Assembly: GCA_903869075.1 (NCBI GenBank)
Contig: CAIPXZ010000676.1
Span: 1-51,736 of the forward strand
DNA: 51,736 nt
Source of the DNA: an uncultured Myxococcales bacterium
Lineage (GTDB): Bacteria; Myxococcota_A; UBA9042
Direction of reading: 5' to 3'
Shown one piece after another: positions 42,081 through 51,736 of the stretch. The notes under the pieces are model-generated. The model was not told the DNA's origin, searched no databases, and worked only from the letters and a program-made list of their open reading frames with translations. Positions within the stretch are counted from its first letter, which is position 1; each line of letters begins with the position of its first letter. The translations under genes and the position numbers were made by a program.

Positions 42081-42685
42081 TCGCATGGCTCTCAGGCATC
42101 ACCCGCGTCCAGGGCGGCGATCACGTTGTCCTCGACGTCCACGGCGTGGGCTACCAGGTCTTTGTCCACGAACGCGACGCCGAGCGTGCGCGGCTGGACG
42201 CGCCGCTGGTGCTGCACATCCGCATGACGGTGCGCGAAGATGCGCTGACGCTCTACGGTTTTGCCAACCCGGCGGATCGCGATGTCTACGACGCGCTGAC
42301 CGCCGTGCCGGGCGTGGGTCCCAAGGCGGCGATGGCGCTGCTGTCGACCTGGACGCCGGGCCAGCTGGCGAGCGCGATCCACCGCCAGAACGCCGCCGAT
42401 CTGACCAAGGCCAAGGGCGTGGGCAAGAAGCTGGCGGACCTGATCTTGCTGAAATTGAAGGATAAACTGCCGGTGGCGCTGGAAGACATCGCGGCGATCG
42501 CGGCCAAGCCGGTGGCGGGCGCGGATCCGGTCGTCGGCGAGGTGCTGAGCGCGCTGCAGAACCTGGGCTACCGTCCGAACGTGGCGCAAGAAGCGGTGAC
42601 GCAGGCCCGCGCGCTGCAGCCGACGGCGAATTTTGATGCGCTGCTGCGGGTGGCGCTGGCGTCGCTGCGGCGGCCGGTCGGCTAA
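42077..42685 (+). CDS. ruvA: Holliday junction branch migration protein RuvA
   Basis: This 202-residue protein binds four-way junctions and recruits RuvB. It has the N-terminal OB fold (MIAWLSGITRVQGGDHVVLD, GVGYQVFV), the two helix-hairpin-helix motifs (VPGVGPKAAMALL and AKGVGKKLADLILLKLKDKL), a flexible linker and the C-terminal domain III (SALQNLGYRPNVAQEAV) that contacts RuvB. ATG 42077 overlaps the ruvC stop by four bases; the upstream start in the same frame is inside ruvC and not conserved. RuvB follows 12 bases later. Confidence 0.95.
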   Translation: MIAWLSGITRVQGGDHVVLDVHGVGYQVFVHERDAERARLDAPLVLHIRMTVREDALTLYGFANPADRDVYDALTAVPGVGPKAAMALLSTWTPGQLASAIHRQNAADLTKAKGVGKKLADLILLKLKDKLPVALEDIAAIAAKPVAGADPVVGEVLSALQNLGYRPNVAQEAVTQARALQPTANFDALLRVALASLRRPVG

Positions 42686-42697
42686 AGGCGGGGGAAA

Positions 42698-43741
<1,044 letters not shown>

Positions 43742-43742
43742 A

Positions 43743-44054
43743 ATGGCGACGTCGCACCCAGCTGTGAGCGGCAAGGACGGCGACGTGCGCCTGGCGGTGC
43801 GCGCGCAGCCGGGCGCCAAGGTCAGCCAGGTGCTGGGGCTGCACGGCGACCGCCTGAAGATCGCCGTGCAAGCGCCGCCGGTGGATGGCAAGGCCAACGC
43901 CGCGCTGTGCGCGTTCGTCGCCGCGTGGCTGGGCGTTGGCAAGCGCGCGGTCGTGGTGGGTGCGGGCGAGACGTCCCGCGACAAACGTCTGGATATCGCC
44001 GCGGATTTGGCGCTGGTGCTCGCCAAGGTGGCGCCCCACAGCGCGCCGCCGTAG
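43743..44054 (+). CDS. yggU: DUF167/YggU-family protein
   Basis: This 103-residue protein matches the DUF167 family: RLAVRAQPGAKVSQVLG near the start, LKIAVQAPPVDGKANAALCA and a helix followed by VVVGAGETSRDKRLDI. The family has a small alpha/beta fold and unknown function. ATG 43743 lies one base after the ruvB stop, with AAGGAA inside the ruvB end serving as a distant ribosome site, so it is probably translated with ruvB. It is followed by the TPR operon with its own promoter. Confidence 0.85.
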   Translation: MATSHPAVSGKDGDVRLAVRAQPGAKVSQVLGLHGDRLKIAVQAPPVDGKANAALCAFVAAWLGVGKRAVVVGAGETSRDKRLDIAADLALVLAKVAPHSAPP

Positions 44055-44082
44055 CCGTTCCGCCGCGGGCCGGTCTGCGCAC

Positions 44083-44111
44083 TTCCCCAAGGGCCGCAGC
44101 CAAGCTATACT
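44083..44111 (+). promoter_or_regulatory. Predicted promoter for the TPR operon
   Basis: TATACT (44106-44111) matches the -10 consensus at five of six positions. The best -35 at 17-base spacing is the weak TTCCCC (44083-44088). It lies 34 bases before the GTG at 44145. Confidence 0.4.
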
Positions 44112-44144
44112 CCCGCCTCTGAGACCGTGCGCGAGGTGCCGTTC

Positions 44145-46031
44145 GTGACCAGCCAGCTTGTGAACCTGACCCGCCACTTCCCGCGATGGGCACGCTTGTG
44201 CCTGCTGGCTGTCGCGCTGAGCGCCGTGCTGGCGCCGGTTTTTGCCGTCCCCGCGCTCGCGCAGGGCACGCGCGGACCGGCGATCCAGAACCCCGATGTG
44301 GCAGCCGCCAAAGAGCTCGTGACCGACGAGCGCTACTACGACGCCTTTTCCAAGCTCGCCGATCTGGTGCCGACGCTGGCGCCCGACGACCCGGACAAGG
44401 CGCTGGGGCAGTTCTTGCTGGCCCGCGCCCTGTTTGGCCTGAACCTGTACCAGTCGGCGCTGCGGGCGTTTGACGCCGTTGTGGTGACGCCGGATCACCC
44501 CCTGTACCGCGAAAAAATGCGGTATTACCTGCAGATCCAACGCAGCGTCCCGGGTGACCTGGCAACCGTTGAACGGCTGATCGACGCGCCGGAAGGCACG
44601 CTTCGCAAGGACGACGCCGACGAAGTGCGGTTTTTGGTGGGTCGCTACTATTTCTCGATTGGCGAGCAGAGCTACATGCTCGGCCACGGCCAGTGCAACG
44701 AGCAGTGCAAGGACTCGTTTGGCAAGGCGATTGGCCACTTGTCGGCGCTGCGGCCCGCCGCCGGTGAGACCTACCTGAAGGCCAAGCACCTGCTGGGCGT
44801 GACTTTCGTGTACCTGAACCAGGCGCAGCCGGCGCTGGAAGCGTTCAAGGACCTGCTGCGCTTTGAGGAACAGGTCGGCAGCCCGAAATACTACAAGCAA
44901 TACAAGGATCTGGCGTCGATGTCGCTGGGCCGGCTGTTCTACTCGATCGGCCAGTACGACACCGCGGTCAAGTATTACGATCGCGTGGAGGAAGGCACGT
45001 CGCAGTGGCTGGACTCGCTGTTCGAGCTGGGCTGGACGTATTTTCAGCTGAACCGCGTCGACCGCGTGCTCGGCTCGCTGCACACGCTCAACTCGCCGTA
45101 TTTTGAGGATCGCTACTATCCGGAAGGCCAAGTGCTGGAGGCCTTGATTTTGTTCAGGACTTGCCGCTTCAAGGAGACGCTCGTCACCGTGCAGCGCTTC
45201 TTGCGCGACTACAAGCCGCTGAAAAAAGAGCTGGATGCGCAGCTGTCCGGCCAGCGCTCGGACGCGGAGTTCTACGACTATCTGGCGGCGCTGGCGGGAC
45301 AAAAAGCCAAGCTTTCCGTGCAGTTGCGGCGGATCTTCAACGCCGCGTTGAACGACAAGCGGCTGCAGCGATCGTTTGGTTCCGTGCTGCTGGCGAACAC
45401 CGAGCTGGAAGGCCTGGAGAAGCTGGAGCGCAACACGACGGCGTCGACCGCCGCCAAGCAGCTGTACGAGGACATGGGCCGCATTCGCGCCGTCATGGTG
45501 TCCGAAGCCGGCGGCCAGGCGCGGGCGCGGCTGACGCGCGTGCGCGAGGATCTCACGGAAATCATTCGCCAAGGCTTGCGTATCAAGTACGAGTCGATGA
45601 AGGCGGGTCGCGGCTCGATCAGCGCCAGCGTGCGCAAGGACATGGCGGAGACCGCGTTGGCCGTCAGCGAGCCGCGCGAAGAAGACGCCGAGCACGTGAT
45701 GTGGCCGTTTGACGGCACCTACTGGAAGGACGAGTTGGGCGGCTACACGTACGACACCAAGTCGCGCTGCACGTCGAACGAGATGCCGAAGGAGAGCGCC
45801 AACGCCTCGAAACCCAAGGGCAAAGGCGGCGCTGCGCTGAAGAAGGCTGGCGCCACCGGTGCGGACAAAGGCGAAGCGGCGGCGCCCGCCAAAGCTGAGG
45901 CGCCCGCCAAAGCCGAAGCGCCAGCCAAAGCTGACTGGGGTGAGGAAGCGGCGCCCAAGGCGGATGCCGCGCCGACCCCGGAAAGCGCGCCCTCAACGCC
46001 CGACGCTGCCCCGAAGACGGAGACGCCGTGA
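44145..46031 (+). CDS. Periplasmic TPR-repeat protein with Ala/Lys-rich tail
   Basis: This 628-residue protein has a signal peptide (RLCLLAVALSAVLAPVF, cut near ALA-QG). TPR-like helical pairs run through about residues 45-330: LGQFLLARALFGLNLYQSAL, LGVTFVYLNQAQPALEAFKDL, SLGRLFYSIGQYDTAVKYY, FELGWTYFQLNRVDRVLG. A central helical region and a conserved WPFDGTYWKDELGGYTY segment follow, then a low-complexity tail with AEAPAK tandem units (18-bp DNA repeats near 45890-45930). GTG 44145 has GAGG 8 bases upstream; GTG 44127 is an alternative. The stop overlaps the next TPR gene, so both are made together, probably as partners in an envelope complex. Gliding-motility TPR proteins of myxobacteria are a possible comparison. 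Confidence 0.82.
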   Translation: MTSQLVNLTRHFPRWARLCLLAVALSAVLAPVFAVPALAQGTRGPAIQNPDVAAAKELVTDERYYDAFSKLADLVPTLAPDDPDKALGQFLLARALFGLNLYQSALRAFDAVVVTPDHPLYREKMRYYLQIQRSVPGDLATVERLIDAPEGTLRKDDADEVRFLVGRYYFSIGEQSYMLGHGQCNEQCKDSFGKAIGHLSALRPAAGETYLKAKHLLGVTFVYLNQAQPALEAFKDLLRFEEQVGSPKYYKQYKDLASMSLGRLFYSIGQYDTAVKYYDRVEEGTSQWLDSLFELGWTYFQLNRVDRVLGSLHTLNSPYFEDRYYPEGQVLEALILFRTCRFKETLVTVQRFLRDYKPLKKELDAQLSGQRSDAEFYDYLAALAGQKAKLSVQLRRIFNAALNDKRLQRSFGSVLLANTELEGLEKLERNTTASTAAKQLYEDMGRIRAVMVSEAGGQARARLTRVREDLTEIIRQGLRIKYESMKAGRGSISASVRKDMAETALAVSEPREEDAEHVMWPFDGTYWKDELGGYTYDTKSRCTSNEMPKESANASKPKGKGGAALKKAGATGADKGEAAAPAKAEAPAKAEAPAKADWGEEAAPKADAAPTPESAPSTPDAAPKTETP

Positions 46032-49000
46032 TGCGCAAGAACTGCTTTCGCCTCATGGGCTTGGCTCTCGCTGGCTTGCTGGCGCTGCCGGCTTTGGCGC
46101 AGACACCCGGCAAGACGGCGACCAAGGACGAGGTCACGACCTTCAAGCGCGCGCCCGATCCGCAGGCGGAAGCCGCGAAGATCGAGGACAAGAAGAGCCC
46201 CGGACCCGGCGCGCCGGAACAGCGCCGCGCCAAGGAAAACAAGACGATCCAGGACATCGAGGACGAGCTGGCGATTCTCGGCGAGCTGCTGGACATCGAG
46301 CGCGGCTCGGACACCGAAGCCGATACGCTGCTGGAACTGAGCTACGTGCTGTGGGATCGCGCCGAGGCGTACGAAATCGACGCGCACGACGAGGAGATCG
46401 AGGTCGAGATCTCGCGCTGCGAGGCCAACGGCGACAAGCCGACCTGCCGCCGGCTGAAGGTGCAGCAGGACCAGCTGCTGGAGAAGTCGCGCGCCGCCAA
46501 GCTGGACGTGATCAACCACTTGAAGCGCATCGAGCGCACGTTCCCGCGCTACGCCAACCTCGATGAAGTGTTGTATTCGCTGGGCTTTCACCTGGCGGAG
46601 ATCGACCGCGCCGGCGAGTCCGTGGACGCGTACATGCGGCTTGTGCGCAAGACGCCAAAGTCGAAGTTCCTGCCGGACGCCTACCTCGGCATCGGCAACT
46701 ACTACTACGGCAAAAACCAGGGCGACGAAGCGCTGCGCTGGTACAACAAAGTCATCGAATTCCCGGACGCCAGCGTCTTCGGCTGGGGCCTCTACTACAT
46801 CGCCTGGGTGTACTACAACCAGCAAAAGTGGGAGACCGCGGTCAACAAGTTCCTGCGGGTATTGGACTATTCCAAGAAAGAGGCCAACGGCCGCGTGACC
46901 TTTACCGAGGACGCGACAAAGTACCTCGTCAAGTCCTGGGCGGAATATGGCAACCCCAAGAACGCCAACGCGTTTTTCCACAAGGTCGCCGAAGGCTCGG
47001 AAGTGCTGCTGATGGAAGCGCTGGCGCGGCACTACATCGACGTCTCGGAATTCACCAAGTCGAACATCGTCCTGGACGACCTGATCGACGTGGCAAAAGA
47101 CGACAAGCGCCTGATTACCTTCATGGTTCTGCGCCTGGACAACAGCTACAAGCTGCACGATCTGGACGCGACCGTGTTCTCGGCGACGCTGGTTGGCAAC
47201 ACCCTGCGGCAAGGCGCCGAGCCGCCGGCGCGGCTGGAGCTGCTGATGGCGGAGATCGCCTCGACGCTGCACTCCGAGTACGAAAACACCTTGAATATGC
47301 CGACGTTGGAATCAGCGGAGAAGATCTACCGCGTCTACAGCGAGCACTTCAGCGGCGGCGAGCACGGCTACGACATGCTGTACAACCACGCGTTGGCGCT
47401 GTTCCAGCTGGCGGACAAGGCTTCACGCGACACGGAGAAAGCGCGCAAGGGCAACCAGACCGCGCAGGCGGCGGCGCTGCAGGCGCGCGCCAACGAGTAC
47501 TGGGAGCTGTCGGCGGGCGCGTATGAGAAGGTCATCGACAAGGACGCCAACGGCAAGTACGCGGAAGCGGCGGCGCACCGCGCGTTTATCGCCTACTACA
47601 AGCTGGAGCGGCTGAATTCGGAAGTGGCGTCCAAGAGCCTGGACGACACCGATCTGCGGCCCGAGGCGCTGAACGCCAAGGAAGCGCGCGTGGCCAGCGC
47701 GTGTGAGCGCTACATCACGATCGCGCTGAAGCACAAATCCACCGAGGACGTGCCCGAGGCGCTGTTTGTCGCCGGTCGGCTGTGGTACCAGCATAATTTC
47801 TTCCAGAAATCCGGCGACTTGCTGGCGACGATGCTGGATCGCTACCCGGACCACGAGCTGGCGTGCGACGCGGCGCGGCTGGCGCTGTCGTCGTTCAACC
47901 TGAACCAGGACGGCAAAAAGCTGATCTTCTGGACCGACAAGCTGCTGACCGGCAAGTGCAACACCGGCAAGCTGGCGGTGACGCTGACCGAGATCAAGTC
48001 CAACGAAGAGTACAACAAGTGCATCGAGCTGAAGGACCAGCCGGTCCAGGCGGCGCAGTGCCTGGTGAAGTACCAGCAGACCTTCCCGGATGCCGTCTCG
48101 GCGCCGCGCGCGCTGATTGGCGCCGCCAAGTTCTACCGCCAAGCCAAGCGCGAGGACGACGAAATCGCCACGTACCAGAGCTTTGCCAAGGCGTATCCCA
48201 AGGACGAGCGCGCCGGCCAGTCGACGTTTGAAATCGGCGAAATCTATCGTGAATCCGCGGCGTTCGAAGACGCGGCGGCGGCGTACGAAGCGTTTGTCAA
48301 GGCGTACCCGGAGCACAAGGCTGTGGCCGAGGCATTGGACAAAGCGCAGGCGATCCACGAGAGCCTGGGCGCGTACGACAAGGTCGTCGAGAGCGGCGAG
48401 CTGTTCCTCGCCCGCTGCGCCAAGGATGCCAAGAACAAGGGCTGCGATGACGCCGCGCGCGCCGACGTGGCCTACAAGCTGACGGTGCAGTACCAGCAAA
48501 AGGGCGACTTCAAGGGCGTCATCCACGCGTCGGAGAAATTCCTGAAGCGCGGCCTGAACGTGCCGGATCACTTGGCTTTTGCGGCGATGGTCAACACCGG
48601 CGCGGCGCAGTACAAGCTGGGCCAAGGCGACCGCGGCAAGAAGCTGTTTGACGAAGTGCTGGCGCGCGCCAAGGCGCTGGCGGACGCCAACAAGATGGCG
48701 ACGCTGGACCCGATCGGCAAGGACGCTGTGGCGCAAGCGGTGTTCATGCTCGGCGAGCTGGAGTTCGACAAGGTCAAGGCGATCAAGACCAAGGCCAACA
48801 ACGTGCAGGCGGCGGCGACGCTGGTGGCGACCAAGGCCAAGGCGGCGACGGTGGCGGACGGCTTCTACATCCAGGTCGAGGATTCCAAGAATCCGCGCTG
48901 GGTGGCGGCGGCGGCGAGCCGGCGCGGTCGGATCCACCAGGACATCGCGACGTCGATCACCGAGCTGCCGGCGCCGCCGCAGTTCGCCAAGAGCGAAGAG

Positions 49001-49993
49001 CTGAAGTCCGAATGGGCGAGCCAGCTGGCGGAAAAAGCCGCGCCGCAGAAGGTGATTGCCACCGAGCGCTACCGCGAGGCCCTGAAGAAGGCCGCGGAAG
49101 TGTACGCGTTTGACAACTACTGGGCGGAAGCGCGTGACAACCTGAAGACGCTGGACACCAAGTTCGCGGAAATCTCCGACATCAAGGAGCTGACCGTCGA
49201 CTTGACGCCGTACAAGTGGAGCGACCCGCAGAAGCCGGCGGATGCGATCCTCGCGTCGCGCAGCAAGCTGTATGAGCTGGGCGCCGAAGCCGAGAACGCG
49301 AAGTCGGCGATCGCTGTGGAGCCCGCCGCGGGTGATGTGGTCGTGGCGGACGCGCCGGCGGGTCCCTCGCCGCTGGCCAAGGCCTATGAGCGGCTGGCGT
49401 TGGCGCACCACGCGCTGGGTCAGAACCGCAACGCGATCCTGGTTGGCGCCGTCGGTATGGCCAAAGTGCCGGAGCTGAAGAACTCGGCCGTGCTGCAAAA
49501 TGCCTTGGGTTTGGCGCACTTGCAGCTGGGTGAAACGCAAAAGGCGCTGGAGAAATTCCAGAAGGCCGCGGAAGTCGATCCGAAGGCGACCGAGCCGCTG
49601 CTGAATGCCGCGTCGGTGACCGTGAAGAACCTGGGCTTTGAGAAGACCGTGACGCTGCTGACCGAAGTGACAAGCCGCGATCCGTACAACTATTGGGCGC
49701 GCATCACGCTGCCGGTCGCGACGCGGCGTGTCACCGACGACATGAGCAAAATCAAGGACTCGCTGCAGACGGACTTTGACTCGATCGCCGGCGACCCGGC
49801 CAACGAGCCGCGGCCGGAGTGGCGCTACAACCGCTGCGTCATCGCCCAGGCGGTGCTGACGACGGGCAAGAAAGAGCTGCAGCACGCGCTGGATTATTGC
49901 AACGACGCGCTGAAGAATCCGCCCAAGGGTATGCAAAAAGAGCTGCAAAAGCGCGTGGATGGCTTGAAGGCCACCATCGAGTTCGCCCAGTAG
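46031..49993 (+). CDS. Very large periplasmic TPR-repeat protein
   Basis: This 1320-residue protein starts MRKNCFRLMGLALAGLLALPALAQ, a clear signal peptide cut after LAQ. Almost the whole mature chain is TPR-like solenoid: LDEVLYSLGFHLAEIDRAGES, YYYGKNQGDEALRWYNKVI, QSTFEIGEIYRESAAFEDAAAAYE and, near the C-terminus, LGLAHLQLGETQKALEKFQKAA. Cys residues occur mainly in scattered positions. ATG 46031 overlaps the previous TGA by one base; a GTG at 46028 in frame is also possible. Together with the 628-residue partner it suggests a large periplasmic scaffold; no channel, enzyme or motor gene is beside it. A strong hairpin about 85 bases after the stop may end the operon. Confidence 0.85.
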   Translation: MRKNCFRLMGLALAGLLALPALAQTPGKTATKDEVTTFKRAPDPQAEAAKIEDKKSPGPGAPEQRRAKENKTIQDIEDELAILGELLDIERGSDTEADTLLELSYVLWDRAEAYEIDAHDEEIEVEISRCEANGDKPTCRRLKVQQDQLLEKSRAAKLDVINHLKRIERTFPRYANLDEVLYSLGFHLAEIDRAGESVDAYMRLVRKTPKSKFLPDAYLGIGNYYYGKNQGDEALRWYNKVIEFPDASVFGWGLYYIAWVYYNQQKWETAVNKFLRVLDYSKKEANGRVTFTEDATKYLVKSWAEYGNPKNANAFFHKVAEGSEVLLMEALARHYIDVSEFTKSNIVLDDLIDVAKDDKRLITFMVLRLDNSYKLHDLDATVFSATLVGNTLRQGAEPPARLELLMAEIASTLHSEYENTLNMPTLESAEKIYRVYSEHFSGGEHGYDMLYNHALALFQLADKASRDTEKARKGNQTAQAAALQARANEYWELSAGAYEKVIDKDANGKYAEAAAHRAFIAYYKLERLNSEVASKSLDDTDLRPEALNAKEARVASACERYITIALKHKSTEDVPEALFVAGRLWYQHNFFQKSGDLLATMLDRYPDHELACDAARLALSSFNLNQDGKKLIFWTDKLLTGKCNTGKLAVTLTEIKSNEEYNKCIELKDQPVQAAQCLVKYQQTFPDAVSAPRALIGAAKFYRQAKREDDEIATYQSFAKAYPKDERAGQSTFEIGEIYRESAAFEDAAAAYEAFVKAYPEHKAVAEALDKAQAIHESLGAYDKVVESGELFLARCAKDAKNKGCDDAARADVAYKLTVQYQQKGDFKGVIHASEKFLKRGLNVPDHLAFAAMVNTGAAQYKLGQGDRGKKLFDEVLARAKALADANKMATLDPIGKDAVAQAVFMLGELEFDKVKAIKTKANNVQAAATLVATKAKAATVADGFYIQVEDSKNPRWVAAAASRRGRIHQDIATSITELPAPPQFAKSEELKSEWASQLAEKAAPQKVIATERYREALKKAAEVYAFDNYWAEARDNLKTLDTKFAEISDIKELTVDLTPYKWSDPQKPADAILASRSKLYELGAEAENAKSAIAVEPAAGDVVVADAPAGPSPLAKAYERLALAHHALGQNRNAILVGAVGMAKVPELKNSAVLQNALGLAHLQLGETQKALEKFQKAAEVDPKATEPLLNAASVTVKNLGFEKTVTLLTEVTSRDPYNYWARITLPVATRRVTDDMSKIKDSLQTDFDSIAGDPANEPRPEWRYNRCVIAQAVLTTGKKELQHALDYCNDALKNPPKGMQKELQKRVDGLKATIEFAQ

Positions 49994-50077
49994 CCACCCG
50001 CTGTCCCCAACAATTGCTGTTGAATTTCAAGATCTTGCGGCCTAGACACGAATGTGAAGAAGTTTGAAGCTCGCCTT

Positions 50078-50098
50078 GCGATCGCCGCGGGCGGTCGC
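50078..50098 (+). terminator. Candidate terminator hairpin after the TPR operon
   Basis: GCGATCGCC (50078-50086) and GGCGGTCGC (50090-50098) form a 9-bp stem with one T-G wobble and a 3-base GCG loop, followed by TAGTTTGG. The stem is strong, but the following T-tract is weak. It lies 85 bases after the TPR stop and before the next gene's start. Confidence 0.45.
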
Positions 50099-50185
50099 TA
50101 GTTTGGTCAGGAGCGGGAGCCGCCGTGTGGCGGGCGGGGAAGTCAGTCGTCCATTTCGCGCCTTGGCGCCCAGTCGGAGTTTTTC

Positions 50186-50909
50186 ATGCAGATGCGCAGC
50201 CAGTTTCTCGTTCGTTCGCTTCTCGCCAGCGCCTGCGCGCTTGGTATCGCCGCGTGCGGCTCCAACACGGCACTGGGCGGCAGTGGCGGCCACGGGCGCC
50301 GATGCGCTGGACAATGACGGCGCGCTCAGCGGTTCCGACGCGACCGCGGGTGATGGCACGACCGCCGGGGACACCGCCGGGGCGGATGCTGCCGGCACCG
50401 ATGATGCGGCGGCCGATGTGGCGCCGGATGTGGCGACGGACACCGGACCGTCCATCGACAACCTGCCGTGCCCGTCGGGTCAGACCTACAAGGGCGGCTC
50501 CAGCAATGACATGGAGCCCGGCAACACCTGCATCCAGTGCCACTCGCAGGGCGAAGGCCCCACCTACACGCTCGCCGGCACCGTGTTTCGCAACCTGATC
50601 ACCAAGACCGGCTGCTACGCCAGCGGCACCGCCAGCAGCGTGGTACCGCCCGCCAGCTACACCGTGCAGATCACGGACGCCAACGGCAAAGTGTTCAAGG
50701 CGACGACGTCGACCCTGTCCGGCAACTTCCACTTCAGCGGCAAGTCCGTCTCTGGCTTTACGCCGCCGTACAGCGCCGAGGTGCAAGATAGCGCTGGCAA
50801 TGTCCGCAAGATGGCCACCAAGCAGACCAACGGCGACTGCAACAGCTGCCACACCGCGGTGGGCGCCAATGGCGCGCCGGGCCGCATCGTCGCGCCGTCG
50901 ACGCCCTGA
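50186..50909 (+). pseudogene. Lipoprotein with two CXXCH motifs, interrupted by a frameshift
   Basis: ATG 50186 follows GGAG by 7 bases and encodes MQMRSQFLVRSLL with lipobox GIAAC, but this frame stops at 50315-50317 after 43 residues. The next frame carries the rest: an Ala/Asp/Gly linker (DALDNDGALSGSDATAGDG), a haem-type CIQCH, a beta-rich domain (TYTLAGTVFRN, SYTVQITDANGKVFKA) and a second CNSCH near the end. The whole span is 724 bases (3n+1), so one extra base lies between about 50258 and 50297, near a GGC-rich stretch. The intact product would be a periplasmic two-haem or haem-like lipoprotein. It may be a real mutation or a sequencing error. Confidence 0.75.
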
Positions 50910-50981
50910 AGCGTCCGCCCGTGTCTTGCGTTGTGCGTGGAGGTCCGCTAAGCAGCCGCTCCCCGTCTGCGTGAGGTCGCC

Positions 50982-51736
50982 ATGGTCCGGTTCCCGTTTG
51001 CCCGCTTCGCCGTCGCGCTGCTCGGCTTGTCGCTGGTTTCCTGCGCCGAGCTGACGCAGCTTGAAAAAGAGCTCGGTCCGCTGGGCCAGGCGGCGCAGGG
51101 CGTCAAGCCGCTGTTGCCCAAGGTGACGTACCAGGACGCGACGCTTGTCCAGGCGCCGTCGCGGCAAATGCTGGCGGCGTATTTTTGCCCACAGGTTGTG
51201 CCGGATCCTTTTGGCGTGCCCGGCGTGGCGGCGCTGGCGTGCCGACAGGCGTTTGGCCCGCCGCCGAGCGCGCAGCAGATGACCGTCGCGTTCGATCTGC
51301 GCTTTGTCGTCGACAACCCGAACCACTTTCCGATTCCGGTCGCGGAGATGCTGACGGCGGCCACGGTTTTTCCCGCCAACACGAACACCGCGCTCGGCGC
51401 AGCGTGCGTCACCTTTTGCGGCGCCAACCAGCCCGGCTGCACCGGCCATCCGGGGCCAAATTCCTGCAAGGCCTCGAGCCACGACATCCGCTCGCTGCAG
51501 GACTTCCAGAACGCCGCGGTCAACTTCCTCGTCGCGGCGGGCATCCACGCGCTGGCGGGGCAAAAGCCGTCGTTCACGCTGCCGCAGGTGGTGTCCGACG
51601 GCCACATCCAGTTCACCGCGCGCTTTGCCTTTGGCCCGGACGCGCTGCTGGCGACGCTGCGGCAGGTGGCGAAGCAGGCGATCGGCGAGTTCAGCGCTGG
51701 CAAACAGGTGCAGTTCGAGATCCCGTACCGGCCGAT
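50982..51736 (+). CDS. Lipoprotein of unknown function, LEA14-like pattern (3' truncated)
   Basis: The frame is open from ATG 50982 (GAGG 6 bases upstream) to the window end; 251 codons are visible. The N-terminus is a signal peptide with lipobox SLVSC. The mature part has a strand-rich segment VAFDLRFVVDNPNHFPIPVA resembling LEA14/WHy-type domains, in which the DNPNxFPIPV motif is typical, then a Cys cluster (CVTFCGANQPGCTGHPGPNSC) and more strands. WHy domains are found on envelope stress or binding proteins. The remaining domain lies beyond the window. It follows the CXXCH gene by 72 bases. Confidence 0.7.
   Translation, partial: MVRFPFARFAVALLGLSLVSCAELTQLEKELGPLGQAAQGVKPLLPKVTYQDATLVQAPSRQMLAAYFCPQVVPDPFGVPGVAALACRQAFGPPPSAQQMTVAFDLRFVVDNPNHFPIPVAEMLTAATVFPANTNTALGAACVTFCGANQPGCTGHPGPNSCKASSHDIRSLQDFQNAAVNFLVAAGIHALAGQKPSFTLPQVVSDGHIQFTARFAFGPDALLATLRQVAKQAIGEFSAGKQVQFEIPYRP

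Overview
This window reads as a chromosomal segment of a GC-rich, Gram-negative bacterium. It carries many Cys-anchored lipoproteins, an outer-membrane barrel-type protein, c-type cytochrome machinery, FG-GAP/ASPIC and Cys-rich surface lipoproteins, a DUF6178 protein, a membrane pseudokinase and large periplasmic TPR/HEAT proteins. That mix points to Myxococcota or a close deltaproteobacterial-type relative; this is inference from gene content, since no rRNA or tRNA gene is present. No CRISPR array, insertion sequence or prophage was seen.

Layout. 1-7.6 kb: the tail of a membrane protein and an SCP2-like protein (+), then a minus-strand run (pilin-like protein, crotonase, YceI lipoprotein, SPFH protein, two-domain AAA+ ATPase, SGNH-hydrolase lipoprotein). 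7.7-16.4 kb: zinc-ribbon membrane protein, CAP-domain protein with a quinone oxidoreductase, a Cys-rich lipoprotein, an array of nine 22-bp repeats, an unknown small protein, an FG-GAP/ASPIC lipoprotein and a YhhQ-type transporter. 16.5-22.5 kb: the replication-origin neighbourhood, with dnaA facing away from rpmH-rnpA-yidD-yidC-jag across a 610-bp gap. 22.5-32.9 kb: lipoproteins, a VOC protein, a pseudokinase, thioredoxin reductase, glutamate racemase and DUF6178. 33-41.4 kb: Xer recombinase, barrel protein, HEAT-repeat protein, an enlarged CcmF and a cyclophilin lipoprotein. 41.5-51.7 kb: ruvC-ruvA-ruvB-yggU, two TPR proteins, a frameshifted two-CXXCH protein and a truncated lipoprotein.

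Genes are tightly packed. Start/stop overlaps (rpmH/rnpA, yidD/yidC, ruvC/ruvA, xer/barrel, TPR/TPR, AAA/SGNH) mark translationally coupled operons. Several convergent pairs have almost no spacer, and ccmF and the cyclophilin gene overlap by 65 bp at their 3' ends.

The least explained item is the strictly periodic 22-bp array at 12773-12970, in which each unit keeps a degenerate dyad around a variable core. Next come the frameshift that separates a lipoprotein signal from its CXXCH domain at 50.2-50.3 kb, a roughly 180-residue insertion in CcmF, and the lack of recognisable DnaA boxes beside dnaA.
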